A stretch of 36,513 nucleotides of DNA from Paracoccaceae bacterium. Its GTDB lineage: Bacteria > Pseudomonadota > Alphaproteobacteria > Rhodobacterales > Rhodobacteraceae. Both the position numbers and the translations under genes were made by a program. Below, in pieces: positions 21,565-29,896 of the stretch (position 1 is the stretch's first letter; every line of letters begins with the position of its first letter). Below the pieces are notes generated by a model, which searched no databases, had not been told where the DNA came from, and saw only the letters and a list, made by a program, of their open reading frames with translations. The stretch spans positions 1 to 36,513 of the forward strand of contig JANQPC010000095.1 in NCBI GenBank assembly GCA_028285485.1. Direction: 5' to 3'.

Positions 21565-22923
21565 ATGGCGTTCGACTACGATCTTTTTGTTATCGGCGGC
21601 GGCTCGGGCGGGGTGCGCGCGGCGCGGATCGCGGCCTCCGAAGGCGGCGCCAAGGTGGGGCTGGCCGAAGAAAGCCGCATGGGCGGCACCTGCGTGATCC
21701 GCGGCTGCGTTCCGAAAAAACTGATGGTCTTCGCAAGCGGGTATCGCCAGACGATTGCCGATGCAGGGTCCTACGGGTGGGATGCGTCAGTTGGCGCCTT
21801 CGATTGGGGCCGCTTCACGGGCCGGCTGCATACGGAGCTTGACCGGCTTGAGCAAATCTACCGCGAGAACCTTCTCAAGGCCGGGGTCGAGATTCACGAT
21901 TGCCGCGCCACGGTGGCCGATCCGCATACGGTGGTGCTGGCTGACGGCAAAACAGTCACCGCCAAGCACATCCTGATCGCGGTGGGCGGCCACCCCGTTT
22001 TTCCTGATGACCGTTCCCGCGCGCTTGGCATCTCGTCAAATGACATCTTCCACCTGGAAGAACGGCCCGCGCGGCTGATGATCATCGGCGGCGGTTACAT
22101 CGCCTGCGAGTTTGCCGGCATCTTCACCGGGCTTGGCACCGAGGTCACCCAACTCTATCGCGGCGCGCAGATTCTCAGGGGGTTTGATGAAGAGGCCCGC
22201 GGCCTCATTGCCGAGGGTATGCGCGACCACGGCGTTGACTTGCACCTCGGCACCACGATTGTGGAGATGGAAGAGCGCCCCACCGGTATCTACGTGAAAG
22301 CTTCCAACGGGCATGAATGCACCGTCGATAAGGTGCTCTTCGCCACGGGGCGGGATCCCAACACGAAAGGCTTGGGCCTTGAAGAGGCGGGCGTGCAGCT
22401 TGGCCGCCGCGGCGAAGTGATCGTGGATGCCTATAGCCAATCGAACATCCCCTCGATCTATGCCGTGGGCGATGTGACAGACCGGATCGCGCTGACGCCC
22501 GTGGCCATCCGCGAAGGCCATGCCTTTGCCGATACGGTGTTTGGCGGCAACAAACGCGCGATGGATCACGATCTCGTGGCCTCGGCCGTCTTCACACAGC
22601 CCGAATACGGCAGCGTGGGGATGACAGAGGAAGAGGCGCGCGAGACCCATCGCATAGAGGTTTACTGCACTTCCTTCCGGCCCATGCGCACCGCGTTCAT
22701 CGGCCGGCCCGACCGGGTGCTTTTCAAGCTAGTCGTCGATCAGGAAAGCCGAAAAGTACTGGGCTGCCATATCGTGGCCGACGGTGCGGGCGAATTGATC
22801 CAGGTGGCCGCCGTGGCCATCAAAATGGGGGCCACCAAAGAGGATTTCGATCGCACGGTTGCAGTTCACCCCACGATTTCGGAAGAGCTTGTGACGATGC
22901 GCACACCGATTCGCACAGCTTGA
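21565..22923 (+). CDS. gor: Glutathione-disulfide reductase
   Basis: 452 residues. FAD motif Gly-Gly-Gly-Ser-Gly-Gly (11-16); redox disulfide Cys43/Cys48 in Gly-Gly-Thr-Cys-Val-Ile-Arg-Gly-Cys-Val-Pro-Lys-Lys; NAD(P) domain with Gly-Gly-Gly-Tyr-Ile-Ala near 172; catalytic His435 in His-Pro-Thr-Ile-Ser-Glu-Glu at the C-terminus. The Val-Ile-Arg between the cysteines is the plant/cyanobacterial-like form, as opposed to Val-Asn-Val in E. coli Gor. It reduces GSSG with NADPH in the cytosol. Start ATG 21565 is four bases after the rpiA stop; the ribosome site is weak, suggesting coupling. A 69-base gap separates it from hflK. Confidence 0.95.
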   Translation: MAFDYDLFVIGGGSGGVRAARIAASEGGAKVGLAEESRMGGTCVIRGCVPKKLMVFASGYRQTIADAGSYGWDASVGAFDWGRFTGRLHTELDRLEQIYRENLLKAGVEIHDCRATVADPHTVVLADGKTVTAKHILIAVGGHPVFPDDRSRALGISSNDIFHLEERPARLMIIGGGYIACEFAGIFTGLGTEVTQLYRGAQILRGFDEEARGLIAEGMRDHGVDLHLGTTIVEMEERPTGIYVKASNGHECTVDKVLFATGRDPNTKGLGLEEAGVQLGRRGEVIVDAYSQSNIPSIYAVGDVTDRIALTPVAIREGHAFADTVFGGNKRAMDHDLVASAVFTQPEYGSVGMTEEEARETHRIEVYCTSFRPMRTAFIGRPDRVLFKLVVDQESRKVLGCHIVADGAGELIQVAAVAIKMGATKEDFDRTVAVHPTISEELVTMRTPIRTA

Positions 22924-22992
22924 AAATCCGGGCGAAGCACACAGTTAGCAATGCAAGCACAGACATAAGCGAAAAAAGGGATACTCACCTAA

Positions 22993-24138
22993 ATGGCCAG
23001 TAACAATGGCGGACCTTGGGGTGGCGGCTCCAGAGGAGGCGGCCCCGGCGGGGGCGATAACCGAGGCGGCGGCCCCCGGCGCCCGGGCGGCGACGGCCCT
23101 CAGATCCCCGAAATCGATGAGATCATGAAAAAAGGCCAGGAGCAGCTGCGCGTGCTTATGGGCGGGCGTGGCGGCGAAGGCGGCGGCCAGGGTGGCGGCG
23201 GCGGGCCCACGATCTCCCGCGGCACCATCGGCCTTGGCTTTCTGGCCGCGGTCGGCCTCTGGGCCTTCAGTTCATTCTACACGGTGCGCCCGGAAGAACA
23301 GTCCGTAGAACTTTTCCTTGGGGAATTCAGCTCGATCGGCAATCCGGGCCTCAACTTCGCGCCATGGCCGCTGGTGACCTATGAGGTGATCCCGGTCACC
23401 CGCGAACAATCGGAAGATATCGGCACGGGCAGCGGCGGCGATGACGGGCTGATGCTGACGACAGATGAAAACATCGTTGATATCGATTTCCAGGTGGTCT
23501 GGAACATCAACGACCCGAGCCTCTTCCTGTTCAACCTCCGCGATGCGCAGCAGACGGTTCGCGCGGTGTCGGAAGCGGCGATGCGCGAAATCATCGCGGC
23601 CTCGGAACTTGCGCCGATCCTCAACCGCGACCGTGGTTTGATCGAAGCGAATGCGCAGGAGCTGATCCAGCAAACGCTTGATGGTTACCAATCCGGCATC
23701 AACATCGTGCGGGTGAACCTCGACCGGGCCGACCCGCCGCGCGAGGTGATCGATGCATTCCGCGAAGTTCAGGCGGCGGAACAGGAGCGTGACCGCCTGG
23801 AACGCCAGGCCGATGCCTATGCCAACCGGGTGCTCGCCGGCGCCCGCGGTGAGGCCGCGCAGGTGCTGGAACAATCCGAAGCCTACCGCGCGCAGGTGGT
23901 CAACGAGGCCCAGGGTGAGGCCAGCCGCTTCACCTCGGTTCTCGCCGAATACGAGCTGGCGCCCGAGGTCACGCGCAAGCGCCTGTACCTTGAAACGCTG
24001 GAACGGGTTCTTGGCGGTGTTGACAAGATCATTCTTGACGAAAACGCGGGGGGCTCCGGCGGCCAGGGCGTTGTGCCCTACCTGCCGCTGAACGAGCTGC
24101 GCCGCCCACCGGCCAACACCACTGCGGAGGCGAACTAA
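22993..24138 (+). CDS. hflK: FtsH protease modulator HflK
   Basis: 381 residues. A Gly/Pro-rich cytoplasmic N-terminus (1-about 75) precedes one transmembrane helix (about 78-96), then an SPFH/Band-7 domain (about 97-280) with an Ala/Glu/Arg-rich coiled coil and a flexible tail. With HflC it forms a large periplasm-facing cage around FtsH and restrains degradation of membrane proteins. AAGGGA lies about 12 bases before ATG 22993. hflC follows after one base, so the pair is translationally linked. Confidence 0.96.
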   Translation: MASNNGGPWGGGSRGGGPGGGDNRGGGPRRPGGDGPQIPEIDEIMKKGQEQLRVLMGGRGGEGGGQGGGGGPTISRGTIGLGFLAAVGLWAFSSFYTVRPEEQSVELFLGEFSSIGNPGLNFAPWPLVTYEVIPVTREQSEDIGTGSGGDDGLMLTTDENIVDIDFQVVWNINDPSLFLFNLRDAQQTVRAVSEAAMREIIAASELAPILNRDRGLIEANAQELIQQTLDGYQSGINIVRVNLDRADPPREVIDAFREVQAAEQERDRLERQADAYANRVLAGARGEAAQVLEQSEAYRAQVVNEAQGEASRFTSVLAEYELAPEVTRKRLYLETLERVLGGVDKIILDENAGGSGGQGVVPYLPLNELRRPPANTTAEAN

Positions 24139-24139
24139 G

Positions 24140-25033
24140 ATGCGGAAAGCTGGATACATCATCCCCGTCATCGTGATCGCGATTGCCGTGGCCCTGTCGT
24201 CGCTCTTCATCGTGGATGAACGCGAGAAAGCGCTGGTGCTTCAGTTCGGCCAGATCCGCGCCGTAAAGGAAGAACCCGGCCTGGCCTTCAAGATCCCGCT
24301 GATTCAGGAGGTTGTGCGGTATGACGACCGGATCCTGTCGCTCGATACGCAACCGATCGAGGTTACCCCGTCGGATGATCGGCGGCTCGTTGTGGATGCG
24401 TTTGCGCGCTACCGGATCGCCGATGTCGTGCAATTCCGGCAGGCGGTTGGCGTGGGCGGCCTGAATGCCGCCGAAGATCGGCTGGAATCGATCCTCACCA
24501 CGCAAACGCGGGCCGTGCTTGGTTCGGCCGGCGTGACATCGAACACGATCCTCTCGGCGGATCGTGCGCAGCTCATGGTACGGATCCGGGAGCTTTCGCA
24601 GATCCGGGCCCGCGCGTTGGGTCTCGATGTGGTTGACGTGCGCCTGAAGCAAACCAACCTGCCTGAGCAGAACCTCGATGCCACCTTCGCCCGGATGCGG
24701 GCAGAGCGGGAACGGGAAGCGGCAGACGAGATCGCCCGCGGCGAGGAAGCCGCCCAGCGGGTGCGTGCACAGGCCGATCGAACGGTGGTTGAGCTTGTCT
24801 CGGAAGCCCGGCGCGAAAGCGAGATCGTGCGCGGTGAAGCGGATGCCGAACGCAACCGCATCTTTGCCCAGGCCTTCGGGGCGAACCCGGAGTTTTTCGA
24901 GTTCTACCGCTCGATGTCGGCCTATGAGCGCGCGATTCAGGGCCAGAATTCGACGATGGTGATCACGCCGGATAGCGAATTCTTCGAGTTCCTCGATGCG
25001 CCGCAGGGGGTAACTCCGGCTCAGGCGAACTAA
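24140..25033 (+). CDS. hflC: FtsH protease modulator HflC
   Basis: 297 residues. An N-terminal signal-anchor helix (about 5-24) is followed by an SPFH/Band-7 domain (Val-Asp-Glu-Arg-Glu-Lys-Ala-Leu-Val-Leu-Gln-Phe-Gly) and a long charged helix (about 180-245, Arg/Glu/Ala-rich). Partner of HflK in the FtsH-regulating complex. It starts one base after hflK and is followed after 12 bases by a DUF2065 gene, the usual order. Confidence 0.96.
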   Translation: MRKAGYIIPVIVIAIAVALSSLFIVDEREKALVLQFGQIRAVKEEPGLAFKIPLIQEVVRYDDRILSLDTQPIEVTPSDDRRLVVDAFARYRIADVVQFRQAVGVGGLNAAEDRLESILTTQTRAVLGSAGVTSNTILSADRAQLMVRIRELSQIRARALGLDVVDVRLKQTNLPEQNLDATFARMRAEREREAADEIARGEEAAQRVRAQADRTVVELVSEARRESEIVRGEADAERNRIFAQAFGANPEFFEFYRSMSAYERAIQGQNSTMVITPDSEFFEFLDAPQGVTPAQAN

Positions 25034-25045
25034 GGAAATCGCCCG

Positions 25046-25240
25046 ATGGCCTATGTGATATTGGCCATCGGGCTTGTGCTCGTGATCGAGGGGCTGGTGT
25101 TCGCATTGGCCCCATCGCGCCTTGAAGAGGTGCTTGAGTTTCTTCGGCAAATCCCGCCCGATACCCGCCGCATGCTGGGCCTTGGCGCCGTTGCCGCCGG
25201 GGTAGTGCTGGTCTGGATCGCGCGCAGCCTCGGCATTTAA
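25046..25240 (+). CDS. DUF2065 (YjeT-like) small membrane protein
   Basis: 64 residues, with two hydrophobic segments (about 2-22 and 43-61) around a short Pro-rich, charged loop. Matches the DUF2065 family often found directly behind hflC. Function unknown; position suggests a small accessory of the HflKC complex. The ATG is 12 bases after the hflC stop, preceded by AAGGAAA. Confidence 0.88.
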   Translation: MAYVILAIGLVLVIEGLVFALAPSRLEEVLEFLRQIPPDTRRMLGLGAVAAGVVLVWIARSLGI

Positions 25241-25288
25241 GCACCCACGCACCATGCCCAGAGGTGCGCCTCACGCAAAAATCGACTA

Positions 25289-25355
25289 TTCTCACGTCCG
25301 ATTGACCGGTCGAGAAGATGCGTTGCGTTGCATTTCTTCTCACCTATCTGAGAAG
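25289..25355. promoter_or_regulatory. Cluster of TTCTC/GAGAA inverted repeats upstream of degP
   Basis: Four copies of the TTCTC/GAGAA core occur in 67 bases: TTCTCAC 25289, GAGAAG 25312, CTTCTCA 25336-25342 and TGAGAAG 25349-25355. The last two are exact seven-base arms with a six-base loop. A GACCGGTC palindrome is at 25304-25311. The arrangement suggests a regulator binding region for degP, though the regulator is unknown and no clear sigma-70 promoter was found. Confidence 0.35.
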
Positions 25356-25416
25356 GTGTACGTGTGCGGGCCGTCCCCTCCGGCCGCGCGACCACAAAAA
25401 GGAGCACGCAGAAACG

Positions 25417-26883
25417 ATGCAGGCAATCGCCATATCTCATACCCGCCCGATCCCCCGCGTATCGTTTGCGGCCGCATGGGCTCTCATGCTGGCATTCGCG
25501 CTCATCCTGGCGCAAACGCTCTCTGCCGCGGCGCAGACCCGGCCCAACACCTTCGCGGAACTGGCCGAAGAGGTCAGCCCCTCGGTGGTTAACATCACGA
25601 CTTCAACAACCGTTTCCACAGCCACTGGCCCCAACCCCGTGGTGCCCGAAGGCTCGCCCTTCGAGGATTTCTTCCGCGATTTTCTGGATCGTAACGAAAA
25701 CGGCCAACGCCCCCGCCGCAGCCAGGCGCTGGGCTCGGGCTTCGTGATCTCGGAAGACGGATTCATCGTCACGAACAACCACGTCATCCAGGGCGCCGAC
25801 GAAATCCTGATCGAGTTTTTCGAAGGCGGCGAGTTGGAGGCGCAGGTGATCGGCACCGATCCCAACACCGATCTCGCGCTTCTAAAGGTGGAAAGTGATC
25901 GCCCACTGGCCTTTGTGCCATGGGGCGAAAGCGATGATGCGCGCGTTGGCGATTGGGTCATGGCCATGGGCAACCCGCTTGGCCAGGGCTTTTCGGTTTC
26001 CGCCGGCATCGTCTCGGCCCGTGGCCGCGCGCTTTCGGGCACCTATGACGATTACATTCAAACGGATGCGGCCATCAACCGCGGCAATTCCGGCGGCCCG
26101 CTCTTCAATATGGATGGCGAGGTGATCGGCGTGAACACCGCGATCCTGTCGCCCAATGGCGGCTCGATCGGGATCGGCTTCGCGATGTCGAGCCGGGTGG
26201 CGCAGAACGTGATCGCCCAGCTTGAGGAGTTTGGCGAAACCCGCCGCGGCTGGCTGGGGGTGCGCATCCAGGATGTGTCGGACGATGTGGCCGAAGCGCT
26301 TGGGCTGGAAACCACGGCAGGTGCGCTTGTCACCGATGTGCCCGAAGGCCCCGCGCTTGAGGCCGGGATCGAATCCGGTGACGTAATTCTTTCCTTCGAC
26401 GGTGCCGATGTGACGGATACGCGCGAGCTTGTCCGCCGTGTGGGCAACACCGAGGTGGGCAAGGCCGTGCGCATCGTCGTCTTCCGCGAAGGCGAAACGC
26501 AAACTCTGCTCGTCACCCTCGGGCGCCGCGAGGATGCCGAACGCGCCATCCCGGCCTCTGCGCCCGCCGACGAGCCGGTTACCGGCGATGTGCTGGGCCT
26601 GTCGCTTTCGGCGATGACGGATGATCTTCGCGCCCAGCTTGGCCTTGGTGACGGGGCGGAGGGCCTCGTGGTGCAGGATGTGGCCGAGGATAGCGAAGCG
26701 TTCGACAAGGGCCTCCGCGCAGGCGATCTGATCACTGAAGCCGGGCAGGAGCCCGTTGCCACCGTGGCCGATCTTGAAGAACGTATCGAGGCGGCGCGGG
26801 ATGCAGGGCGCAAATCGCTACTCCTGCTGGTGCGCCGCGGCGGCGATCCGCGCTTCGTGGCGCTCTCGCTTGAAACAAGCTGA
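25417..26883 (+). CDS. degP: Do-family periplasmic serine protease (DegP/HtrA)
   Basis: 488 residues. Signal peptide 1-39 (hydrophobic core 18-36, Ala-Ala-Ala-Gln). Catalytic triad His122 (Thr-Asn-Asn-His-Val-Ile), Asp152 (Thr-Asp-Leu-Ala-Leu-Leu) and Ser225 (Gly-Asn-Ser-Gly-Gly-Pro), then two PDZ domains (about 265-350 and 385-480). It degrades or refolds damaged envelope proteins. AAGGAG lies 12 bases before ATG 25417, longer than ideal; an ATG 99 bases upstream is in frame but not preceded by a ribosome site. It follows hflKC and DUF2065 but across a 176-base gap with inverted repeats, so it probably has its own promoter. A strong terminator follows. Confidence 0.96.
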   Translation: MQAIAISHTRPIPRVSFAAAWALMLAFALILAQTLSAAAQTRPNTFAELAEEVSPSVVNITTSTTVSTATGPNPVVPEGSPFEDFFRDFLDRNENGQRPRRSQALGSGFVISEDGFIVTNNHVIQGADEILIEFFEGGELEAQVIGTDPNTDLALLKVESDRPLAFVPWGESDDARVGDWVMAMGNPLGQGFSVSAGIVSARGRALSGTYDDYIQTDAAINRGNSGGPLFNMDGEVIGVNTAILSPNGGSIGIGFAMSSRVAQNVIAQLEEFGETRRGWLGVRIQDVSDDVAEALGLETTAGALVTDVPEGPALEAGIESGDVILSFDGADVTDTRELVRRVGNTEVGKAVRIVVFREGETQTLLVTLGRREDAERAIPASAPADEPVTGDVLGLSLSAMTDDLRAQLGLGDGAEGLVVQDVAEDSEAFDKGLRAGDLITEAGQEPVATVADLEERIEAARDAGRKSLLLLVRRGGDPRFVALSLETS

Positions 26884-26910
26884 GCCAGAGCGGCCAAACG
26901 GATCCAAAAG

Positions 26911-26934
26911 GGGCGCCAGAGGGCGCCCTTTTTT
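26911..26934 (+). terminator. Terminator after degP, probably bidirectional
   Basis: GGGCGCC (26911-26917), loop AGAG, GGCGCCC (26922-26928), six T to 26934. On the minus strand AAAA at 26906-26909 gives TTTT after the stem, so it can also stop the convergent sulfotransferase gene, which ends at 26970. Confidence 0.9.
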
Positions 26935-26969
26935 CTGCCGGGCTAAGCCGCCGGCCTCAACGCCCGGGC

Positions 26970-27773
26970 TCAATCCCCAAGCTTGGCATGTACCTCGTCG
27001 AGATCGATCTCGCCCCTGGGCATCTTGTTCGACGGATCTTCGAAGTCGTAGCGGAACAACTCGAAATCCCGGTGATACATCTCGTATACGAGGTGCATCG
27101 ACAGATCGTCAAAAAACGCCTCCACCGGATGCGCGCGTTTGGGCCCGTGCCCCTCGCTTTCGTTAAACCGGGGCACGTCTGACACTGCGATCGGCACCGG
27201 GGTTTCCACGGCGCCCAGCACCTCTTCCATGCCCGCATTGAAAGTCTCAGTGAAGAAAATCTTGTCGTAACGCCCGCCGTTCACGATGAAGGTCGACAGA
27301 TGGCCCGACATGGCCGACCAGTGAATATCGGGGTCCATCGGCTTGCGAAACCGCACCGTATCGCGGGCAAAAAGAAGAAAGCGTCGGAAACTGGCGATCT
27401 GATCGAAATCGCCTTCAACCTCGATCCCGTATTTCTGAACGAGCAGCGGCACGAGATTGCCGCGATAGCGTTTGCCGTTGCGCTGGATACCGCAGATCTT
27501 GTCAAAAAACGAACTCAGGATGCGTGTGTAAGGGTTTCGCACGCAGCTGAAGGCGTAGGAGCCGTGGGTTGTTACGTTCCGGGTGATCTTCTCCTGGCTC
27601 TCGGCGATGGCCCATTTGTGCAGGCCCGCCTCGGCATCATGGATATCGCCGTCAAAAAACCGCCCGTGATCGGAATAGAACATGATCTGGCCGATGGTCG
27701 AACACGCGCATTTGGGCACCACACGGTACACCATGCTCTCGCTCTCGGTCATCCAGGTGCCCGGAAAGCCCAT
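26970..27773 (-). CDS. Sulfotransferase family 2-like protein
   Basis: 267 residues, cytoplasmic by sequence. PAPS-binding motifs are visible: the 5'-phosphosulfate loop Val-Pro-Lys-Cys-Ala-Cys-Ser-Thr-Ile (19-27) and the 3'-phosphate motif Cys-Val-Arg-Asn-Pro-Tyr-Thr-Arg-Ile-Leu-Ser-Ser-Phe (77-89, with Arg79 and Ser87). This resembles the carbohydrate sulfotransferase (sulfotransfer family 2) group, which transfers sulfate from PAPS to glycans. ATG 27773 has GAGG five bases upstream. Divergent from a GT14-type glycosyltransferase and near sat-cysC, which makes PAPS; together these suggest sulfation of a surface glycan. Acceptor unknown. Confidence 0.85.
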   Translation of the reverse strand: MGFPGTWMTESESMVYRVVPKCACSTIGQIMFYSDHGRFFDGDIHDAEAGLHKWAIAESQEKITRNVTTHGSYAFSCVRNPYTRILSSFFDKICGIQRNGKRYRGNLVPLLVQKYGIEVEGDFDQIASFRRFLLFARDTVRFRKPMDPDIHWSAMSGHLSTFIVNGGRYDKIFFTETFNAGMEEVLGAVETPVPIAVSDVPRFNESEGHGPKRAHPVEAFFDDLSMHLVYEMYHRDFELFRYDFEDPSNKMPRGEIDLDEVHAKLGD

Positions 27774-27850
27774 CCCCGCCTCGATCTGCCGCCCCGATGC
27801 GCAACGCCTGATCCGCGCCCGCCGATCGGGCGCAAAAGATCAAGAAACAG

Positions 27851-27879
27851 TTGTTTATTCAATCGCTGTTTAACATAAC
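27851..27879 (+). promoter_or_regulatory. Possible promoter TTGTTT-N17-CATAAC for the GT14 gene
   Basis: -35 TTGTTT (27851-27856), 17-base spacer, -10 CATAAC (27874-27879). Predicted start would be near 27886, 37 bases before the ATG, in an A/T-rich stretch unlike the surroundings. Confidence 0.35.
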
Positions 27880-27922
27880 GTCAGAACGAGCAGAAAAGGT
27901 TAACGAGGGCTTTACCCCCGGC

Positions 27923-29500
27923 ATGTCCCAGATCGCGTTCATCCTGCTCTGTCACAAGGATCCGGCCGCAATCATCCAGCAGGCTCAACGGCTTACGCGC
28001 GCGGGTGATTGCATGGCGATCCATTTTGACGGGCGTGCGCGGCGGGCCGATTACGAGAAAATCCGCGCCGCCCTGGGCGGCAACCCGCGGGTGACCTTTA
28101 CGCGCCGCCGCGTCAAATGCGGCTGGGGCGAATGGAGCCTGGTGAAAGCAACGCTGGCCGCTGTGCGCGCGGCGGTTGATGCCTTCCCCGATGCCACGCA
28201 TTTCTACATGCTCTCGGGCGATTGCATGCCGATCAAACCGGCGGAATACGTGCATGAATTCCTCGATCGCGAGGATGCCGATTTCATCGAGAGCTTCGAT
28301 TTCTTTTCGTCGGACTGGATCAAGACCGGCATCAAGAAAGAGCGGCTGGTCTACCGCCACTGGTTCAACGAACGCCGCACCAAGCGGCTCTTCTATGCCT
28401 CGATGGAATGGCAGAAGCGCCTTGGGCTTGCTCGCGAAATCCCCGCGGATCTGCAGATCATGATCGGCTCGCAATGGTGGTGCCTGCGGCGGCGCACAGT
28501 GGAGGCGATCCTCGGTTTTCTGCGCCGGCGCCGGGACGTTACGCGCTTCTTCCGCACCACCTGGATTCCGGACGAAACGTTTTTTCAAACCCTGGTGCGC
28601 CATATCGTGCCCGCCGAAGAAATCCGCTCGCGCACGCTGACCTTCCTGATGTTCTCCGATTACGGCATCCCGGTTCAGTTCTACAACGATCACTACGATA
28701 TGCTTGTTGGGCAGGATTTTCTCTTCGCCCGAAAAATATCGCCCGGGGCCAGCAAGCTTCGGCGGCGCCTGGGCGATCTCTATGTGTCCAGGGGCACAGA
28801 GATCCGCCTCACCGGTGAAGGCGCGCGGCTCTACCGGTTTCTCACCCAGCGCGGGCGCACCGGGCGCCGTTTCGCACCGCGGTTCTGGGAAAAGGAGGCC
28901 ACGCTCGGCCGTGAGCGCGAGCTGATGATCGTGACCTGCAAGAAATGGCATGTGGCCAAGCGCCTGGTGGATCGGTTGAGCTTTCATTCGAATGTGCCGA
29001 CAATCGAATACCTCTTCGATGAAGAGGCAACGCCGCTGCCCGATCTGGGCGGCATTCAGGCCACGCTCAGCAAGCGCACGCGCCATCGCCGCGCGCTGAT
29101 GCGGATGCTCTTCGACTACTTCGAAAGCGACAGGCTGGTGATCTGCATGGATCCCGCAAATATCGATCTCGTCCGCGATTTCTTTGCCGATCGCAGCGAA
29201 ACGCGCCTTCTCGAAATCGTTTGCCACTTCTCGGATGAGTACCTGATGGGCCATGCCCGCCGCGTAGGGCTCGCGGGCGATGAAACGCCGACTGAGGCGG
29301 TGGAGAGGCTGCTGCCCACGATCCGCAACGACATTCTGTTCGAAAGCGACCGGCTGCATGACGAACGCTTTCCTGCCTATTACCGCATGCGCGAACTTGC
29401 CGAACCAGAGGAAAACGCGGCCGCCCTGGCGGCGGTGTTCGATCTGCCGCCGGAGCGCGCGCTTGAGATCGCGCAAACCGAATATCTCTTCACCGATTGA
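27923..29500 (+). CDS. Core-2/I-branching (GT14-type) glycosyltransferase with extra C-terminal domain
   Basis: 525 residues. The N-terminal about 260 residues look like the core-2/I-branching beta-1,6-N-acetylglucosaminyltransferase family: Ile-Ala-Phe-Ile-Leu-Leu-Cys-His-Lys (4-12), Trp-Gly-Glu-Trp-Ser-Leu-Val (68-74), Leu-Ser-Gly-Asp-Cys-Met-Pro-Ile (97-104), Ile-Gly-Ser-Gln-Trp-Trp-Cys-Leu (181-188), Pro-Asp-Glu-Thr-Phe-Phe-Gln-Thr (216-223). The C-terminal about 260 residues (Arg/Glu-rich, with a Leu-Met-Ile-Val-Thr-Cys-Lys-Lys-Trp stretch) have no function I recognise; related Rhodobacterales proteins carry such a tail. ATG 27923 is chosen because the fold starts there; GAGGG lies 13 bases upstream. 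No membrane segment is obvious. It likely transfers GlcNAc or a similar sugar to a surface glycan. Confidence 0.85.
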   Translation: MSQIAFILLCHKDPAAIIQQAQRLTRAGDCMAIHFDGRARRADYEKIRAALGGNPRVTFTRRRVKCGWGEWSLVKATLAAVRAAVDAFPDATHFYMLSGDCMPIKPAEYVHEFLDREDADFIESFDFFSSDWIKTGIKKERLVYRHWFNERRTKRLFYASMEWQKRLGLAREIPADLQIMIGSQWWCLRRRTVEAILGFLRRRRDVTRFFRTTWIPDETFFQTLVRHIVPAEEIRSRTLTFLMFSDYGIPVQFYNDHYDMLVGQDFLFARKISPGASKLRRRLGDLYVSRGTEIRLTGEGARLYRFLTQRGRTGRRFAPRFWEKEATLGRERELMIVTCKKWHVAKRLVDRLSFHSNVPTIEYLFDEEATPLPDLGGIQATLSKRTRHRRALMRMLFDYFESDRLVICMDPANIDLVRDFFADRSETRLLEIVCHFSDEYLMGHARRVGLAGDETPTEAVERLLPTIRNDILFESDRLHDERFPAYYRMRELAEPEENAAALAAVFDLPPERALEIAQTEYLFTD

Positions 29501-29508
29501 GGAAACCC

Positions 29509-29889
29509 ATGGCCTACGCCTATGACGATCAGAACATCTTTGCGAAAATCCTGCGTGGGGAAATCCCGAATGACACGGTGATGGAAACCGAGCATTCGCT
29601 GGCCTTTCGCGATATCCGGCCCCAGGCGCCGCAGCATGTTCTGGTGATCCCAAAAGGCCCTTACGTGACATTCGATCACTTCGCGCTTGAGGCCAGCGAA
29701 GCCGAGATCGTGGATTACACGCGCACCATCGGTGAGATCTGCAAGATGATGGGCATCCAGCCCGGTGAGGGCGGGGCGGGCTACCGCACCCTCTCAAATG
29801 CCGGCGAGGATGCGGTGCAGGAAGTGCCGCATCTGCATGTGCATATCCTGGCCGGGCGCCCCCTTGGCCCGATGCTGATGCGTGCCTAG
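29509..29889 (+). CDS. HIT-family hydrolase
   Basis: 126 residues. Histidine triad His108-Leu-His110-Val-His112 preceded by Gln-Glu-Val-Pro; substrate strand Gln-His-Val-Leu-Val-Ile-Pro-Lys at 42-49. HINT-type enzymes hydrolyse nucleoside phosphoramidates and adenylylated compounds (for instance AMP-lysine or APS-like mixed anhydrides). ATG 29509 is preceded by GAGG six bases upstream and stands nine bases after the glycosyltransferase stop, so it is likely co-transcribed. Convergent with sat-cysC across only seven bases. Confidence 0.93.
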   Translation: MAYAYDDQNIFAKILRGEIPNDTVMETEHSLAFRDIRPQAPQHVLVIPKGPYVTFDHFALEASEAEIVDYTRTIGEICKMMGIQPGEGGAGYRTLSNAGEDAVQEVPHLHVHILAGRPLGPMLMRA

Positions 29890-29896
29890 CGCTTGG

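Noticed and set aside
27881-29797. Long minus-strand open frame (638 codons) opposite the GT14 and HIT genes
   Set aside because: Its residues are rich in Arg/His/Ala with no family resemblance, and it crosses two well-supported plus-strand genes.
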